From NCBI RefSeq assembly GCF_000516985.1, contig NW_006917091.1, forward strand, positions 554,285-618,284: 64,000 nt of DNA. The letters are read 5' to 3'. Every line of letters starts with the position of its first letter. The stretch's first letter is position 1. The notes under the pieces are model-generated. The model worked only from the letters and a program-made list of their open reading frames with translations. It was not told the origin of the DNA and did not search any database. This document shows, piece by piece, positions 46,879 to 58,279 of the stretch. The translations under genes were made by a program, and so were the position numbers. This DNA is from Pestalotiopsis fici W106-1 (Eukaryota; Ascomycota; Sordariomycetes; Amphisphaeriales; Sporocadaceae).

Positions 46879-48492
46879 TCAAGATCTCTTGCTCAGATAC
46901 ACCTTCAACGTCGGTTTTGCCCACAGTCCAAATATGTGCTGATTGTACCAGTCATTACAGCTCTCATCCAGCCTCAGGTCAAAATGAAACAGCAACTTTG
47001 ACATGATTATTCTCATCTCGTGGTAGGCGAGGCTGCGACCAATACAGTCTCGTGGGCCGAAACTAAATGGCCTGAAGACATCGCGACGATCATGTTGGAA
47101 AGGAGAAAGTAAATCGCCCCCGTCTTGGGAAAGCCAACGCTCTGGTAAGTATTCTCGCGCTCGGTGAAAATTGGCTTCTGACGTGTAGGCTGAAAGGTGG
47201 GGAACAGCAACAGTGGTCTGGGATAGATGTTAGCTCATTCAGCCAGGCGTTTTCATGCAGGGTTACCCGGTATATGGAAGACTCACCTTTGGGGGCATCA
47301 TGATGCCGCAGACCTCCATTGGAACGTCGCCCGGAACGCTGCGTGGCAGTGCAATAGGAACAGGCGGGAAGAGTCGCAGAGCTTCTTCAAGGCACGCATT
47401 CAGATATGGAAGCTTTGATCGAGTCTCGTTAAAGCAGATTTGCTCGTCGTGGCTGAAAACGCTCCGAACTTCTTCAGTAGCCAGCTTCAGTGTGTGCGGG
47501 TTGGTCAGCATCAAGTAGGTCGCTCCACTCAGCAGCGTGGCGGTGGTCTCGGATCCGGCCACCATGATCAAGTCAGAGTTGACAACGACTTCATCGTCCC
47601 TTAGACCGTGCGACTCCCCGCGGGAACGTAGAAAGTAGTCCATAAAGTCTCCACGATCAGGTTGTTTCCGTGCATGGAGCCGACCATGGGCCAGCTTTTC
47701 TACATTGGCCATGTGCTTCTCTTGCGCGCGACTCAATAGTGGACCGAGAAGAAGCATGACGGTCTTGAACAGGAGTTTTGAAGTACCGAGCAGCACGAAT
47801 ATAGGCATCATGATGTTCATCTTTTCGATATTTTCGATCCAGGCGTTGGACTTGCCGCTCTCCAGGCCCTGGAGTGATTCGCCGTATGCAAGATCAGCAA
47901 TGAGGTCAAACGTGGTCAGATTATACCACCGGACCATGTTAGTCCACTTTCCAGTCTCTGCTACCTCACCAAGACGCTTGATCAAAAGGTCAACATAGAC
48001 GCGAATGAGGGGCTCCTGCTGTACAAGGGCTTTATCCGAAAAGGCGGGCAGCATGGCACGGCGGTAGCGAAAGTGGTCCCGCGCATTCGAAGACAAAATC
48101 TTGCGCGGATCCATGTGGATGCCATCTGGGTAGAACTTGGGAAACTCGGCATGGCCATGGCCATAGATGTCTTTCCAGGCTTGAGCATTGGTGAAATAGA
48201 CTTCGTTGGGCGAAACTCGCAGTATCTCTCCATACTTTTCGTGCAATTCGCGAATGCGAAATTCAGAGTCGCCGACGACCATGCGCCATGATCTCAAGAA
48301 TGGAAAGGCGATCCATAGTTGAGGACCAGGAATCTTGCGGAGCGGGTGGAGATAGAGGTTGTAGATGATTGTGTAGCACTGATTTGCAATAAAAGCCGCG
48401 ACAATCAGTAGCAGAATGTTCCTCGTGCCAATCAAGCCATGATATTGCTCGAATTCGCGGTTCAAGGCAGAGAGGACCGCCATTGCGTACAC
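46879..48492 (-). CDS. Cytochrome P450 monooxygenase
   Basis: Exons 48492-47287 and 47217-46879 encode 514 residues. An N-terminal membrane anchor (NILLLIVAAFIANQCYTIIY) is followed by the proline hinge HPLRKIPGPQLW. The I-helix oxygen-binding motif reads MVAGSETTAT, the K-helix ExxR lies in CLEEALRLFPP, and the haem-binding loop FSFGPRDCIGRS provides the cysteine thiolate. The intron falls before the meander region. It is a microsomal class II P450 that would hydroxylate a hydrophobic substrate with electrons from P450 reductase. The sequence resembles the CYP65 / isotrichodermin C-15 hydroxylase-like clan, but I cannot assign a family number with certainty. It shares a 1.2-kb divergent promoter with the FAD oxidase. 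Confidence 0.94.
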
Positions 48493-49696
48493 TGAAAGGC
48501 GACGATGTCGTTGGAATGATTATTAATGTTTTGGAGATGATTGTTGGGTTAGGGGGAACGCGGGTTTTCGTACTATCTGGGGGCGGGCGCTTCTAACTTG
48601 TTTTCATGATTTCGGGATCCATTTTCGTACTCGTACTCGTACCAGCCCATCAACAACGCGGAACATGTGCATTTTTGTTGATACTCTGATCTCCCGAGAC
48701 TGATGTTACATGGACAATATTCATGCGAGTACAAGATGGCGTATGACGGCGTGTTATCTCTCAATGGCAATAGGCAAAGCTTCAGGTTTATTTCGGATGA
48801 CAATTAAATGGTGACTGTCTCGAGGTTCGATGCAACAAGATTTAGATTTCACCCGTTTCTTTGCGGGGTTTCCGATGCTCAAGCCCCCCGAGCCCCCAAG
48901 GTCCCCCCACGCATCGTCAGTGCCGCCCACTAAGGTCGCCTTGCATTAGAGCAGTGGGGTTACATTTTGACCCACATTATACGCGTATCAGTGCATCAAT
49001 CGGGGGATTTCCACCCAATTTCTTCTGGACCATAAGGGGGCCTGCCCGGCTAGGTATGCCATCCATGTTGTACTACAGCGCTCGGTGCGAGGTGCATGCA
49101 TACTCGGAACGAAGTGCATATGCAGGTTTCAAGATGCGATGTGCCGCCCGTTGTGACAGCTATTAAGGTGACACCAACGACTGTTTAGTTTATTATTGTG
49201 TCATCTCATGTTTGTCTCCTTTCGATTGAGATTCCCATTAGTAATGTTTGCTGTCCAAATTCCTTCCCAGCTATGTCCTTGATAAACTGAGAGCGCTGCC
49301 AGTCGCATCTTCATCACCATGAACTTGAGTTCCATAAATCGAAGCCTGCAATACGGAGATACCACGAGATTGCTATCATCAATTTACATTTGACAGCATG
49401 CTCCATTGATCATCAATTCTTTAGAATCTTAGTTTACCCAGCTTGGATCATGACAATTTCTGGTAAACCCAGTTATACAGTACCTCTTTATAGTCTCATT
49501 GTGAATACTCGTATAGAGTGGATTCCACATTTTCAACCGTGTTAGCTGCGAAGCGTGAACATATGATTGTACTCGAAAACAGTGAATCATATAAAATATC
49601 GAGACATAGAGCTGCTTTCTTTTCAGAAATATGTCGAATATAATTCACAGTTCATGGTTGTATTTTACTCTGCAGTTTCAATTTCCTGTCAGCTCA
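48493..49696. other. Divergent promoter of P450 and FAD oxidase
   Basis: About 1.2 kb between divergent starts, with no supported gene. It contains a C-rich stretch (48880-48910) and AT-rich DNA near the oxidase start. Confidence 0.55.
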
Positions 49697-51551
49697 ATGA
49701 TTTATCTTGTCTTCATCACCTTTTTAGTAGGGGCTCTAGGCCAGAGCTCTTGCAAACTAACACCCTCGGACGACTCCTGGCCAAATGTTGCAGAATGGGC
49801 TACTCTAAACGACACCATCGACGGGACACTCATCCAGACCCGGCCGGCAGCGTCATCATGTTACGATGGCAACCCTTTCAACTCGTCCCTCTCCTGCGAC
49901 TTTGTCGAATCTAATTGGACATCATCCGCCTTCCATGCTTCCATTCCCGAATCGGTCGACTATCCCATTTTTGCAAACAATTCATGTTTGCCGCCAGGCG
50001 CGACTGGTTATAATACATCTCTGCTAGGATGCCACATTAGTGGTTTTCCACTGTTTGTCGTCAATGCCACCAATGCACAGCAGATTTCCACGGCAGTTGC
50101 ATGGGCAGCTGCCCGTGATATTCGCGTGGTTGTCAAGGGTACAGGTCATGACTTGAATGGCAGGTGAGTGGTGCTCTCTCTTTCATCAAACAGACATTTG
50201 AAGACGAGGGAGACACAGTTACTAACTCATGCCGACGGACAGATCCGCTGGTGCTTATGCGCTCTCGATATGGACTCACAACCTGAAAACTATACAATAT
50301 CAGAATGGATGGCAAGTCCCTGGCGGTGGAGTCGATGATGTCTTTATTGTTGGCAGCGGCAATAACTGGGGCGAGATCACAACAGCGGCTGCCGCGGTGG
50401 GACGCGTCTGTATCAGCGGGCAAGACGCGACTGTAGGTCTGGGCGGTTTCATTCAGGCTGGCGGTCACGGTCCTCTTTCCAGTCATTACGGTCTGTCGGC
50501 GGATAACCTATACCAAGCCACTGTCGTCTTGGCATCTGGAGAAATTCTAGTTGCAAACGAGGTCGAGAACCCAGAGCTACTGTGGGCAATTCGTGGTGGT
50601 GGCCCGGGACAATTTGGCATTGTCACCGAGTATGTGCTTCGGTCGCACCCCATCCCGGAGACTGTGGTGGAAGCAACAATCACAATGTCTCTGGCAGCCA
50701 ACAGCACAGCATATAATTCAACCTGGGCCGGTCTAGCGGCTTTCATGAAGAGCCTTCCAGACTCCATGGATGCTGGCTTGACTGGCAATGGCTACGCCAG
50801 ATCGACGCCGTCTCAAATTTCCGGCCTCTCCATGACATACTTTGGCTACAACATGACGACTGAGAATATCACTTCTCTGTTGGAACCTGTACGGTCGTCT
50901 ATACTGGCTCAAGGACTGAACAGTTCCCTCGAAGTCACAATGAGCGAGCCCACCCTTTACCCAAGCTATATGGACTTTTTCAACTACTTGCAGTCCACTG
51001 CAAGCGGTGCCGGTGCAGCCAGTCTAGTTTCAAGCCGTGTTCTCGGCCGAGCCGATCTGTCAGATCTGTCCACATGCCGCTTGCAATACCATCTGCGACA
51101 GGTCATGCAAGGGCAAGTGGAAGGCAGCGGATCGATGCTCGTCATTGGTCTACAAGGTGGAAAGGGTCCGGCCGAGGTAGAGGATCGCATGCGCGGTGCA
51201 TTGAACCCAGCGTGGCGTACAGGTTACGTGCACAGCATTGTGACGGGATCCAGCCTTGATCTCACGATCCCACCGCAAGATGCACTGGAGGCAGCTGCGG
51301 CCTGGACAGAGGAGGTCAAGGAGACGGCCTGGCGGGAGTGGGCACCCACAGCTGGCGCATACATCAATGAGGCCAACCCATACTCTTCCTCCTTTGCGCA
51401 AGATTTCTATGGCGAGAACTATGATCGTCTGGTAGAGCTGAAGCAAAAGTATGACCCTACCAACACTCTCTTTGCCCTTTCTGGCATTGGTAGTGATGAG
51501 TGGGACTACAATCTCACCACTGGCAAGTTGTGCCGTTCCACTTCGGTATAA
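49697..51551 (+). CDS. Secreted FAD-linked oxidase, berberine-bridge-enzyme type
   Basis: Exons 49697-50163 and 50243-51551 encode 591 residues starting with signal peptide MIYLVFITFLVGALGQS. A PCMH-type FAD-binding domain has the covalent-flavin His in VKGTGHDLNGRS (about residue 152) and VGLGGFIQAGGHGPLSSHYG. The C-terminal BBE motif is clear: GAYINEANPY, then FYGENYDRL and KYDPTNTLF. Where bicovalent members have a cysteine (GxCPTVG), this protein reads GQDATVG, so the flavin should be held by His alone. More than ten N-glycosylation sequons support secretion. Relatives oxidise alcohols or sugars or tailor metabolites with O2, releasing H2O2. The upstream ATG at 49631 would bury the signal peptide and is not used. 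It is divergent from the P450. Confidence 0.92.
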
Positions 51552-51966
51552 TGTTCAATTAGGTACACTAGCTGAGGTGTCAGCTAGTAATGTTCAATTA
51601 GATGATTTTCTCTTCGTCTGCCGGGGCAGCCGGTCCTGGGTACTCTTTATTCTTTCCATGTAATAAAAATAGACTTTTATTCGATTCTTCGAACCTATAA
51701 TTCAGTAGCTTTAGATGAAATATGTACAGGGTATACTGTGTTTGTAACTCTTTGCATACCATGCGCCAGCCGCCCTATCTTAGCGCTCTTGTAATAAGAG
51801 TGGCTCCCTCTTTAGTGGTGTTTTAGGCTACCACATAAGTCTCAGTGCCCACCCTGCTAAGAGGTAGAGCTAATATCAACTCCCTGGGCGTGGACTCCGA
51901 ATCACACCCGAAGCTTCAACTTCTGTCCCCATCAATTCCATCTCCATCTCTTCCCAGACAGGCAAG
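51552..51966. other. Spacer between oxidase and Zn2Cys6 gene
   Basis: About 415 bp holding the 3' region of the oxidase and the promoter of the regulator. A GTTCAATTAG motif occurs twice, near 51553 and 51592. No gene is seen. Confidence 0.5.
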
Positions 51967-53184
51967 ATGAATGCGGCCAACAAGAAGAAACGACGAACCC
52001 ATTACAAGTCACGCAAAGGCTGCAGTGAATGCAAAAAGAGACATGTCAAGTGCGATGAACAACGGCCCATTTGCCTTCAGTGTTCAACACTGGGTCAGCC
52101 ATGTTCATATGCGTACCTAGACCCCTATGGCGGCGGCTCATCCAGTCTAAATGCCGGCACCCTCAGCCAGTCGCCGTCGCCTCTCGCCGCAACAGAATCA
52201 CCACCTCAATCATTGCCAGGGGTTGGCCCTCAAATTGAGAGCTCAATACCAGCTCAAGCGCCCAAACAAGTCTTTGAACTGAGTCACCTGGCGTTGCTGC
52301 ACCATGTCGAAACTGGATTGACGAAACCGCCTCATTCGCACCTCGTGACCGATGAGAAGGACGCAGATGCGCTTGTGCGATTAATGGTCACGTCGGCCCT
52401 CTCGTCACCGTTTCTCATGGACGAACTCCTGGCCTTTGCCGCTGCTCACCTGAGCGTGCTCACCCCGGAACCCTTGGTACAAGACCAATACCGTGACCAG
52501 GCGGCGCATCTCCAGGCGCGCGCGCTGGCTCTATTTAATGCTGCCGGCACGCCCGAGATTACCGAGCACAACTCCACGGCCATGTTTCTTTTCTCGTCGA
52601 TAATTGGCATGCATATGCTCTTTGACATTGTGACGGCCCAAACAGACCTCCAAGACTTGCTAGAACGATTCATCCATTTTGCCGGCATCTATCGGGGTGT
52701 CGGTATTGTCACCGGGCCTGCGTGGCACATTATCCGAGCGAGCGAACTGAGTTGCATCATCAATCTAATTGAGACGGTAGACAAGCTCAACCTTCCTGCT
52801 GAAAACACCTGTGACGATCTCATTGCCCGTCTCGCTTTGACTGAAGAGCGGTTGGGTCCACTGTCCTACAGAGCATGCCACGATGCCGTTCAAATATTGC
52901 AATGGATTTTCAAACAGCATTGCGCTCTCCCGACTCCCATCAATCGACAGGTTGTCCTCGCTTGGCCGGTACGCATCTCCCAGGATTTTCTAGATCTGCT
53001 GCGAAACCGGCAGCCAGAAGCCCTCGTCATCATGGCTTACTGGGCCATTTTATTACATCGCGGACGAGAGTTTTGGGTTTTCGGCCAAGGTGGCAGATCT
53101 TTGTTCGACGCTATAGACGGCTTCCTAGGTCCTGCTTGGTCCGAATGGCTGTCGTTTCCAAGAGCAATCATTTGCTTGGATTGA
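51967..53184 (+). CDS. Zn2Cys6 transcription factor
   Basis: Single exon, 405 residues. A basic start (MNAANKKKRRTHYKSRKG) leads into the six-cysteine cluster CSECKKRHVKCDEQRPICLQ followed by CSTLGQPC. A Pro/Ser-rich linker and a helical regulatory domain follow (HLALLHHVETGL, LMDELLAFAAAHLSVL). This is the Upc2/sterol-uptake-control-like subclass, as is the regulator at 43173. The two bracket the carboxylesterase, P450 and oxidase, a common arrangement for a pathway-specific regulator. Target genes cannot be proved from sequence. Confidence 0.92.
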   Translation: MNAANKKKRRTHYKSRKGCSECKKRHVKCDEQRPICLQCSTLGQPCSYAYLDPYGGGSSSLNAGTLSQSPSPLAATESPPQSLPGVGPQIESSIPAQAPKQVFELSHLALLHHVETGLTKPPHSHLVTDEKDADALVRLMVTSALSSPFLMDELLAFAAAHLSVLTPEPLVQDQYRDQAAHLQARALALFNAAGTPEITEHNSTAMFLFSSIIGMHMLFDIVTAQTDLQDLLERFIHFAGIYRGVGIVTGPAWHIIRASELSCIINLIETVDKLNLPAENTCDDLIARLALTEERLGPLSYRACHDAVQILQWIFKQHCALPTPINRQVVLAWPVRISQDFLDLLRNRQPEALVIMAYWAILLHRGREFWVFGQGGRSLFDAIDGFLGPAWSEWLSFPRAIICLD

Positions 53185-54500
53185 TATACTTGCTACCAAT
53201 CATGGTGCTTGGGTTTTGACCTTGGCGCACACACACAAGCGAGGGGGCCGGTGACGGGATGTGCAAACTATGCAAGCCAAAAATTCAGACCAATACTCTT
53301 GACCGCGTCCGATGAACGGGATGGTTGACCCGATATGAAAATGTCCTCTGTGTTTTGGCAAGGCCCCGCACTCAGCCCATGTCGAATACGCGTATAATTC
53401 AATTTGTACCCGGCTTGGAGGTCTGGAACGGCCATGCCGGATCGACTGCATCATGCTCTTTCATCCCTAATACACCAGATTGCAGCGTCGTGCTCATCCC
53501 CAACTCGATTTGAGAATCGTCAGCTCTTGGGGTAACATTGAAAGCCTACGACATGGTTACTACACTTGAATTTTTCAGGTTACTTCTCACCCTAGTGCAA
53601 CCTTTTGGAGAATAAAATCCGATACTCTTTCTTCTCCGCGAAACAGACTGCGATTCAACATTACCACGATTTGCCTCTACGCTTAGAAATCTGTCTGACC
53701 GAGCTCAAGCATCAATCATTGACCATCCAACGCCTGAGCCAATAGAAGTCACAGAGTTACCGCTGCAGCCCGGTACCACGGAGGTATGCACACTAGAAAT
53801 TAGTCCACAAGAGGACTGGGTGCATTGGTCAGTGCCTGTATGTTGTTGGATTCCAGACTGGCAGTTTTACACCAGACGGTACCTGTAGTAGCGGTAGTCA
53901 TATTCGCCGTGCTCCGGATCCCAGCTTGATCTATAGTGGATAGCAGATCATCTTTATCAGGATCGATGATGGCTTGTTTCCCAACGGTGATCCGTGGAAT
54001 TTGCCGACCGGTGCTCTGTCCTGAAACGCTTTGTTGAATCCTGGAATACGAAAAATACGAGTTCTGAATGTGGATTCAAGTATTCACCAGTCTTCCGAGC
54101 CAATGGAACCTTGACGACTGTTATTCCTACCGAGTACAAGCAGCCTGCAAATTGTGTCTGATCTTGACATCGGACACTCGCCAGATATGATTCCCGAGAT
54201 GGGCTTGAATGAATATGAACGAATATTACTCAATTGTGATGTCGGAAACAATCAATGTTTTCTATTTCTCTGCTAGGCAATCTAATAGTAATCTGCCTAC
54301 TCAAGCACATCATTCTCTGATGTATTTTAATTCTATCAAAAGCATCCATCTGATTGATTCGACTGCAAGCACTCTAACTTTGCCAAACCATAATGGATAG
54401 TTTGATACGCCCAAGAAATTGGGCCCTGGTGAACTTTATTTGTGTGTCTGCAATAGATATGGACAGAGGGCGTTTGCATCTTTGCTGCGCCAGTCGTCGC
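53185..54500. other. Spacer without supported gene
   Basis: About 1.3 kb of convergent 3' flanks. The frames at 53200-53454 and 54393-54722 have no domain; the latter overlaps the antisense end of the adenylosuccinate synthetase gene. Confidence 0.5.
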
Positions 54501-57500
54501 TTAAGCGCGCTTGATCATGGCCTCACGGTCGGGACCGGTGCCAATCCACTTGATCTGGTTATTGTTAGTAAAAGCCTGCTAAGCAGCAATATGTTCAATT
54601 TATCGTACCTTGACTCCGACAAAGTTCTCAATGAACTGGAAAAGGACGTTAGCAAGAGTCATTTTAATACTGGCAGGCATCTTACCTCAATGTACTCTCT
54701 GGCTTGCTTGGGAAGGTCGTAGTAGGACTTGGCATTCGTCGTCGGCTTTTGCCATCCCGGCATTTCGTGGTAGATGACCTCGGCTCGGTCTAGAATGTCG
54801 AGATCCGCAGGGTAAGAGTCCAGTTCCTACAGCCCATTAGTGTCCGCCTACCTATTGCCACTTAAGGACGTATACTAACCTGACCGTCAACCTTGTACCC
54901 GACGGCAATCTTGATCGTCTCGAAGGTGTCCAAGACATCGAGCTTGATGGACAGTTAGTTGAGATGAACAAGGCCGCAAGCAACTCGAAGCATGGATATA
55001 CCTTTGTGAGATTCAAAGCTGTGTAGTAATTGATGGAAGTGCTGTACTTGACAACAACAAGGTCTATGCAGTGAGTCAGTGACGTCGATCAATCAATGCA
55101 ACGACATGGTGGTGTAATTACCAAGCCTGAAAACGATTAGCGAGTCGTTCAATGGAGCTTTGTTTCGATTAAGTGCTTACCATCCACATCTGCGTCTTCG
55201 ACCAGTCGAAGTACCCTATTTTATAGTCAGCCTTGGAAAGTATGAACTTCAGTGCCCATGAACTCTAACCCATTCGCGGCCGATCTCCTGCAGCTTGGTG
55301 CCAGTCCTGTAATAAAATATTTAGTTTCTCTCCCACGTCTTTGGCAGTTCTGAACGCACTCTCCGAGATCTTCCGTCTTGAACGCTCCGTGTCCGACACG
55401 AGTTGTGTCTACCGTTGGTCAGCACTGAATGATGCCTGAAAGTACAAAACATACAAGCCTTCACAACTCCGATTGTCTCAGTGATGTTCTTCGGGTTCAA
55501 GGTAAGACCGCCAATGATGCCAGCCAGTGTCGTATTAGACGAGGTTACATACTGATTCATCTGTTAGTATGTCTGTGGATTTGACGATCAAACTATCAAC
55601 AACTTACTGGGTATGAGCCATATTCAATGTCAAGCATCAGTGCCTGTTCAAACGAGGAGGAGCACCGGCACCTGGCCTCACATCCCCTTTCCTTGTCAAC
55701 AAGACTGAGTCTATGTCGGCCGCTCTGCTAGACATAGAGACCAAAATAATCCGACATGAAAAAAGCCCCGGAATCATTTAGAGACAAGGTCATCGCATGC
55801 CAGGCATAGCGATTGACCCCAAAGAACCAGATTTGGTTCGTCTCTAGATGATTCCAGGGCTTTATTTCCACATCAGGAGTATCACTCCACTGAATAACCG
55901 AGCTCAAGATCCGGCAGACCAGATCTACGAGCCAGTCTTCTAGTCTATCGAGATCTTAGCGGAGAGCAGAAGAGAGCAGCATGACTTCTTTGCGGGGATC
56001 ATGTTGGAATGTAACCAAAATATTGCCCTTTCAAGAGTGATTCCTGCACCTCGCTCCCCGCCTAGGATTCCGGGCCAGGACAAGGAAAGGGGAGTGCGAG
56101 ACCGTGAGCACGGTTGCGCAACCCCCCAAAGGTCAGTATCGAGAATACGTGGTTTGAGCAGGTGTGCTCTTACATTAGCACCTTCGACGATGATATTGGT
56201 ACCGCTTTCTTGAGCTGATCGCATGAACGAGACGCCGTCAACAGCGAACTTTGCGAGAAGCGGGCGGTATTCGTTGAATCGTGCAAGCTCGTCCTCAACC
56301 GAGTACTTCAGCAAGTCACCATAGCGCTTTCGGTAGCCATCAGCCAACCGTCGGAGCTTGGACTCGAACAATTCGGCATTGAAAACTTCGGACAATCTGA
56401 TTCCAGATCGAGCAGCTTTGGTGGAATAAGCCGGGCCAATACCCCTTTTTTTCACGACAGTGTTAGTAACTGCTCTCTGCAGACCAGCAAAGCTGGGTCC
56501 GAGTCCCCTATAAAAATGTGCCGATAGAGGAATATACAAGACGGACTACTGACCTTCGGGTGGTGCCTACACTCTTTGCTGGGAAAAGTTAGCTTATATT
56601 GCTCCATTTCTGGGTGACCCAAGGCCGGGGGAAGTCCAGGAACCAACCTCCGAGCTCCTCCTCCTCAAGTCCATCGACTGCAATGTGCAAGTCCAAGTCA
56701 ATCTGTACACGGTCGGAGACAAGAATACGGTCTTGGACCGAGGGGAGGCCCTTCTCTTCGAGCTCCTTGAGCTCCTTGAAGAAGCTGGGACTAGAGGACC
56801 AAGTCAATATCTCAATATCCAACGATGGTCGTGCAACCAGGTATCGTCATATATGAGCGGGTAAGGGCAAATTAGATGGCAGTCAAGCGATTGACTTGAT
56901 GCTGGTAATGCACGACGAGGCAATGTGACTTACACGTGAAAGACGACTCCCGATCCGATGAAGTTCATGCTGTGTGAAACGTTAGTGATGCTGGCTCATC
57001 TGGGTAAAGTAGGAGTGGAAGTATACCATTTCGGGTTGACGAAACCAGAGGGAAGCAAGTGGAAGCTATGTAAATGTGAGTTGCTGTTTAGAGACTTTCC
57101 GTGCCTATTTATGCCCACCTATAAGAAACTCCATTGGCGCTATAGAGTTGTTGTTAGCCATTCGTTCTCACACGAGTCAATTGCCGGGCAGCAGGGAGTG
57201 TTTGACTAACACAATGGAGTGACCAGCGTTGTGACCACCCTTGTTTTCCAATCAGTATAAATTCGCCATGGTGGATCGTCTTGATGCTCACAGCAGCACG
57301 GGCGCAAAGTTGCGCCTCGGGGCAGAGGATATCGGTCAGCTTTCCTTTCTACACCATGTTCTATAGTCAGAGATTCGTTCGCTCGAAAGGTACTTCGTAG
57401 CCTGTGTCAAGGCTTGGTTTCGGGGCGCAAGGAAGAACATACACCCTCATCTCCTGTAAAACGCGATGGGTTAGCAACCGCAAAGAACGTTGATAGCATC

Positions 57501-57612
57501 ACACCTATTCCCTGCCCGGTATCGGCCGGGGACAGGGTAAATGGAGGGGTAGGAGGGGTGGAAGAGGACGAGACATACCCCATTGGGAGCCCAGAATGAT
57601 CTTGATTGTCAT
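54501..57612 (-). CDS. ADE12: Adenylosuccinate synthetase
   Basis: Twenty-one phase-consistent exons give 423 residues, the normal fungal length: 57612-57579, 57453-57443, 57348-57292, 57239-57211, 57139-57119, 57065-57027, 56969-56934, 56790-56648, 56578-56554, 56444-56174, 55643-55608, 55551-55455, 55408-55360, 55306-55270, 55215-55181, 55126-55122, 55063-55002, 54942-54880, 54826-54686, 54635-54609, 54554-54501. The enzyme joins IMP and aspartate with GTP, the first committed step to AMP. Landmarks are [58 protein letters not shown] and the closing [11 protein letters not shown]. Exons of 11 and 5 nt are needed to restore the first and the Arg-loop motifs. Intron ten is 530 nt and carries a palindromic element. 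The family call is certain; individual short exons rest on splice signals. Confidence 0.93.
55762..55863. repeat. MITE-like palindromic element in an ADE12 intron
   Basis: Arms 55762-55785 and 55840-55863 are inverted copies of 24 nt that match at 22 positions (beginning AAAGCCCCGGAATC on the left). The 54-bp centre holds a second, 6-bp hairpin around 55824-55839. The whole 102-bp unit could fold into one long hairpin and lies inside the only long intron of the gene. No clear target-site duplication is visible. Confidence 0.6.
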
Positions 57613-58279
57613 GTTGCGATAGTTCTGGCTTGAATGCACAAGACTGCTTGTCGTTGTGTGAAGGAGGGAAAAAAAGACGCGGTGCGCAAAGATCGCCCAG
57701 AAGTTTTGACGGGTGCGTCACTTTTAAGTGCACAAACGGCTAAGTTCCAATTGGGTCGGTAGAAGTCAGTGCTGCTCACATGCAGGCGGTACAAGTTATA
57801 CTAGGCGGTTTGAAAGGCAGTTTAGCGAGAAACTACACCTCTGGCAGCTGCAAAAGTCCAACTTTCAGGGGAACAGCAGCTGGGAATCAAGGCCACGGGT
57901 ACTTGCCCCGCGCGAGAACCCCACCATCAAACAAGCACGAACAACATTTGCGCCCCTCCACCGGCACCGAAGACGGACTCGGGAGGGGCTAACACGCAAA
58001 AGGAGGCCCACCACTAGAGAATGAGTGTACCAATCATGGCAAGACATTTGACTCAATCTCTGTTTTTCATATCCGAAAAGCAAGGTCGGTACAAGATACA
58101 TACCCATATTATCAGCCCTACACGGCTCATCGGCCGGCAAGGAATTTGGCATTCCCCTCCTCACAGTTTGCGGGATTCAGGTGGACGACAGCTTTCGGGA
58201 GTTTGAATATTCCTCATTGAAGCCGTTGTTGCAGGAGTCAAACTGTGAAGAGCCCAACTTGACTCGGGCAGTCTCCGTC
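57613..58279. other. Promoter of ADE12 and 3' flank of C2H2-bZIP gene
   Basis: About 670 bp with no supported gene, upstream of the adenylosuccinate synthetase start and downstream of the C2H2-bZIP stop. Confidence 0.5.
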
